From an uncultured Bacteroidales bacterium (GTDB lineage Bacteria > Bacteroidota > Bacteroidia > Bacteroidales > Lentimicrobiaceae), in contig CALMDN010000134.1 in the NCBI GenBank assembly GCA_937864935.1, positions 1 through 9,266 of the forward strand: DNA of 9,266 nucleotides. The letters run 5' to 3'. This document shows positions 6,298-9,266 of the stretch, piece by piece. Position 1 is the first letter of the stretch. Each line of letters starts with the position of its first letter. The notes beneath the pieces were generated by a model. That model was not told the DNA's origin, made no database searches, and was given only the letters and a program-made list of their open reading frames with translations. Position numbers and translations under genes: made by a program.

Positions 6298-7098
6298 TTA
6301 AATTTTATTTTCTTTTTTCTTTACAATGCCTTCACTCAGCATTCTGTAAATGTTTGCCAGATGCGGATCATTGCCGAGCAGTTGCAGATGGGTCTCAATG
6401 GTTGACAGATCCCCCCTGATGGCCGGTCCGGTCTGAAAGTTAACCGCGCTGCCTGATTGCAGCCTTCCGGCAGTTTCGCGGATAAGCGGCAGCAGGATGT
6501 CAGGCTCCACACCCGCATTTTGCAGCAGGGTTTCTGATACAGAATAAAGGTAATTGGTAAAATTGCTGGCGAAGACTGCTGCAAGATGGATTTGCAGTCG
6601 TTGCTGCGAATCGATCTGCCTGACATCGGAAGACAGGGATTTCGCCACAGCTGTCAGCTGCCGGGTAATCTCGTCAGTGCTTCCCTCGATGCAGAACGGC
6701 ACCGCTGAAATATCGGGATGGGTATGGCGGGTGAACGACTGCAGCGGATAAAACACGCCCGATGCGGCATGCAGGTTCTGCAGCGATTTCAACGACAAAG
6801 AGCCTGAGGTGTGTGCGATGATGCCGGTGAAATGCACACTGCCTGCAATCCGGCCGGCGAAATCCGGAATGACTGAATCGGGAAGGGCAATCAGCAACAG
6901 ATCAACGGTTCCATCCAAAGCCTCCGGGGTTGACACTGCCCTGGCACCGGTTGCAAGGGCCAGCTTTTCAGCATTCCCGGCATCGCGGCTCCAGATGTCC
7001 CTGATGCGGTAGCCTGCCTTCAGAAGCGCCGGGGCAAGATTGAGTGCCACATTGCCCGAGCCTGCAAACGAAACCGATTCAATCCGCTGACTTTTCAT
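6298..7098 (-). CDS. Rossmann-fold and DUF2520 domain protein
   Basis: A 266-aa soluble protein. The N-terminal half (about 5-125) is an NAD(P)-binding Rossmann-like domain with the dinucleotide motif GSGNVA at 13-18, a basic/acidic switch region IWSRDAGNAEKL, and HTSGS at 96-100. GVFYPLQSF at 114-122 and the IEG at 137-139 lead into the helical DUF2520 domain (about 130-255), recognised by RLQIHLAAVFASNFTNYLY at 167-185 and TGPAIRGD at 223-230. The fold resembles ketopantoate, pyrroline-5-carboxylate and F420-dependent NADP reductases, so a dehydrogenase or reductase role is likely, but no substrate has been established that I know of. It sits 35 bases after the ccmF-like gene and 14 bases before the KdsC-like gene, an arrangement I believe is common in Bacteroidota. 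The C-terminus ends in a lysine-rich KKKENKI tail. Confidence 0.9.
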   Translation of the reverse strand: MKSQRIESVSFAGSGNVALNLAPALLKAGYRIRDIWSRDAGNAEKLALATGARAVSTPEALDGTVDLLLIALPDSVIPDFAGRIAGSVHFTGIIAHTSGSLSLKSLQNLHAASGVFYPLQSFTRHTHPDISAVPFCIEGSTDEITRQLTAVAKSLSSDVRQIDSQQRLQIHLAAVFASNFTNYLYSVSETLLQNAGVEPDILLPLIRETAGRLQSGSAVNFQTGPAIRGDLSTIETHLQLLGNDPHLANIYRMLSEGIVKKKENKI

Positions 7099-7133
7099 GG
7101 TTATAAATGAGAACCACTTTCTGAACAGAGTCC

Positions 7134-9266
7134 TTAATCAGCAGCCTGACTGGCCTTCACGGCCCGCCTCCAGATGCTGATGGTCATACCGGAGAACATG
7201 ATGATGGTTCCTGCCCACAATACCCATATCCATGGGAAGAACAGGATTTTGGCCACCACAAATTCAGCTTGCTTTTCAAACACCCCGATGATGATGGTTC
7301 TCGGTTTATCAGAAACATTTTCGAACCTCAACCTGACATCCTTACCTGCAATTTCTACCAGGCCTGCTTCAGCAAAACCATCTTTTACCTCATAAACCAG
7401 GGGATAGGTTACCGGCTCTCCGTTTTCACCCTCTGTCTTAAGCACAGCGGTGAGTTTAACATGATCAGCATTCTCATCCATGGCTTCAACATACAAGGTA
7501 TCCAGCAAAACATTGGCTTTGCCGGCAACCAGGGTATCCCCCATGCGGACTTCTGAAGTACCTGACATGGCATACCCGTCGGCTGTTCTTTTGGAGGGGT
7601 CTTCTGCGTAGGTGAGAAACATAAAGACATCGCCCTTCAGCATGTTGCGGGTGTCGGGGTTGTGCACATTGCCCATCCTGAGGTTCACTTTCAGCGATGG
7701 ATGCAACGAGAACTGTTTATATAGCTGGCCATCGTCACCTTCTTTCAGGAAGTCAATCTGGTAAAAGGTTTCATCGCGTTCGGTTTTTCGGTCGCTGAAG
7801 CAGACAGAATAATCGCCGATCGCTTTTACCTGATCCTTGAAAAGCATGACATTGTCGTTGCCACCGGTCATAGGAGCCCGTTCTGACCTTGACAATACCT
7901 TGGTAGCGGACATCGACAACAACACACCAAGCAGGAAGATTCCGAAACCTGCGTGGGTAATGGCAGCTCCTGTATTGGGTCTGACACCGGAGAGCCTCAA
8001 AAGAAAGCCGATTGAAGTAAAAATGGTGAACGAGATGCAGAACAGGAAGACAACATGCACGAACTTCATGTCTGAATCGAGGATAAATCCGGCGATGCCA
8101 ACCAGCAAAGCGAGTACCAGAGGATAAAGGATCAGTTTTCTGAACTGTTTCAGGTCGTTTTTCCCATAAGCCACATACTGACCCAGACCGAGGAGCAGGG
8201 TTACCAGGATGGCAAAGGGCAGCTGCCAGTTGTTGTAGAAGCCGACAACGTCAGAGGGCGGTGTCAGCCCGGTTCCGAACAATTTGTTTATGACCGGTAC
8301 GGAGGTTGTACTCATTACCTGAAAAGCAGAAAGCAGCAGTACGATGGAGCCATACATCATCAGAAACTCCCGGTTGAAAAGGTTCGGAAGCTCATCGGCA
8401 GCTATTGACTTACGTCGTTTGAAAACCATCCAGGCAGCTCCCAGGATGAAAACCGCCATAAAAAGAATCAGCTGGAAACTCCGGCCATCATCACCAAAGG
8501 CATGAACCGATGTTTCACCAAGCACCCCTGACCTGGTCAGATAGCTTGCATAAAGGACGGTAATGAATCCAAAAAATACAAAGATGAAACTTCCCAGGTA
8601 ATACTTATCCCGCTTGTATGACAACAACAGGTAATGCAGGGCAGCTACCTGAACCAGCCAGGGCACCAGCGAAGCATTCTCTACGGGGTCCCAGGCCCAG
8701 AAACCTCCAAAGGTCAGCGACTGATAAGCCCAGGCACCTCCCATGATGAGTCCGGTTCCCAGCAAACCAATGGAAAGCAGCAACCATGGAAGGGTCGGTT
8801 TCAGCCAATACCGCTTCTCATTCAGCACCAGGGCCCCGAAAGCCAGCGCAAACGGGAAAATTGATGAAGCATATCCCATGAACAATAAAGGGGGATGGAT
8901 CACCATCCAGGGATTCTCGAGCAAAGGATTCAGTCCGTTACCATCGGTGATGAAGGTCAGGTAAGCCGGATTGTCGAAAAACTCATTACCGGCATTTACC
9001 GGCATCATCCTCAGCAGCTGAAAAGGGTCATTCCCCAAAGGAATCCCGCCAATATTAACCCCAAGTAACATCGACACCAGGAACAACTGCGCCACCATTA
9101 CCACAATCATCGCAGGACTCTCAAGTTTACGGGCAGTGTACATGGTACCGATTCCAAAAAGTCCGATAAAAAATGCCCATAACAGAAAACTCCCCTCCTG
9201 CCCTGCCCAGAAGCTCGAAATAATGTACTTCGCCGGCATCAGCGATGAAGAATGCTGATAGACATA
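7134..9266 (-). CDS. ccmF: CcmF-type cytochrome c haem lyase subunit, 5' end beyond right edge
   Basis: The frame stays open to the window's right edge, reading YVYQHSSSL before the first ATG at 9239. That matches the usual YVAQHSN block of CcmF, so the ATG is internal and the true start lies outside. About 710 residues are visible. CcmF is the multi-membrane-span part of system I that hands haem to apocytochrome c at the outer face of the inner membrane. Numbered from the ATG at 9239, the haem-handling WWD region is at about 168-196 (GGAWAYQ, then GGFWAWDPVENASLVPW). Conserved histidines are at 115 (IHPPLLF), 201 (LHYLLL), 246 (SVHAFG) and 429 (THAGFG); their spacing fits the two periplasmic-side and two membrane haem ligands of E. 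coli CcmF as I recall them. A large extracytoplasmic region at about 450-660 precedes a final membrane segment near 662-686. CcsA of system II is the main alternative, but the length, HPP block and C-terminal domain favour CcmF. Confidence 0.92.
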   Translation of the reverse strand, partial: YVYQHSSSLMPAKYIISSFWAGQEGSFLLWAFFIGLFGIGTMYTARKLESPAMIVVMVAQLFLVSMLLGVNIGGIPLGNDPFQLLRMMPVNAGNEFFDNPAYLTFITDGNGLNPLLENPWMVIHPPLLFMGYASSIFPFALAFGALVLNEKRYWLKPTLPWLLLSIGLLGTGLIMGGAWAYQSLTFGGFWAWDPVENASLVPWLVQVAALHYLLLSYKRDKYYLGSFIFVFFGFITVLYASYLTRSGVLGETSVHAFGDDGRSFQLILFMAVFILGAAWMVFKRRKSIAADELPNLFNREFLMMYGSIVLLLSAFQVMSTTSVPVINKLFGTGLTPPSDVVGFYNNWQLPFAILVTLLLGLGQYVAYGKNDLKQFRKLILYPLVLALLVGIAGFILDSDMKFVHVVFLFCISFTIFTSIGFLLRLSGVRPNTGAAITHAGFGIFLLGVLLSMSATKVLSRSERAPMTGGNDNVMLFKDQVKAIGDYSVCFSDRKTERDETFYQIDFLKEGDDGQLYKQFSLHPSLKVNLRMGNVHNPDTRNMLKGDVFMFLTYAEDPSKRTADGYAMSGTSEVRMGDTLVAGKANVLLDTLYVEAMDENADHVKLTAVLKTEGENGEPVTYPLVYEVKDGFAEAGLVEIAGKDVRLRFENVSDKPRTIIIGVFEKQAEFVVAKILFFPWIWVLWAGTIIMFSGMTISIWRRAVKASQAAD

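Noticed and set aside
9237..9239. ATG at 9239 as the true start of the ccmF-like gene
   Set aside because: The frame remains open to the window edge and the residues before it (YVYQHSSSL) belong to a conserved CcmF block.

Overview
The window reads as chromosomal DNA from a member of the Bacteroidota. The evidence is the secreted-protein family with the N-terminal 'VAINTDGS..DxSAxLDVKST.KGxLxPRMT..QR.AI..PA.GL' module typical of that phylum, a Fibrobacter-paralogous (FISUMP) domain, mostly weak Shine-Dalgarno sequences, and the gene order ccmF-like / DUF2520 / KdsC-like HAD / UbiA / Maf. I cannot name a genus. Every gene I can support lies on the minus strand, so transcription runs from high to low coordinates.

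Right part (about 9266 down to 4170) is a compact housekeeping operon with gaps of 8 to 35 bases. In transcription order it holds a CcmF-type haem/cytochrome c assembly protein (5' end beyond the right edge), a Rossmann/DUF2520 protein, a KdsC-like HAD phosphatase, a UbiA-family prenyltransferase resembling geranylgeranylglycerol-phosphate geranylgeranyltransferases, and a Maf-type nucleotide pyrophosphatase. A small hairpin with a T-rich tail follows maf.

Left part (about 4132 down to 1) is an accessory array of secreted, tail-fibre-like paralogues. In transcription order these are a 385-aa protein ending in an S74 intramolecular chaperone domain, a degraded paralogue with no usable start, an internal stop and a missing C-terminus, a 461-aa protein ending in a FISUMP domain with an internal copy of the shared head, and a further paralogue cut by the left edge. 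All share the N-terminal head but carry different C-terminal parts, as expected from duplication followed by domain exchange.

The two complete paralogues are preceded at matching distance (about 175 bases) by nearly identical 22-base elements. Each element contains two TTAACA boxes one helical turn apart, and fading similarity continues downstream, so the upstream control region appears to have been duplicated with the genes. The best intrinsic terminator in the window follows the S74 gene and overlaps the dead start of the degraded paralogue. I found no mobile-element genes, CRISPR array, tRNA or rRNA.
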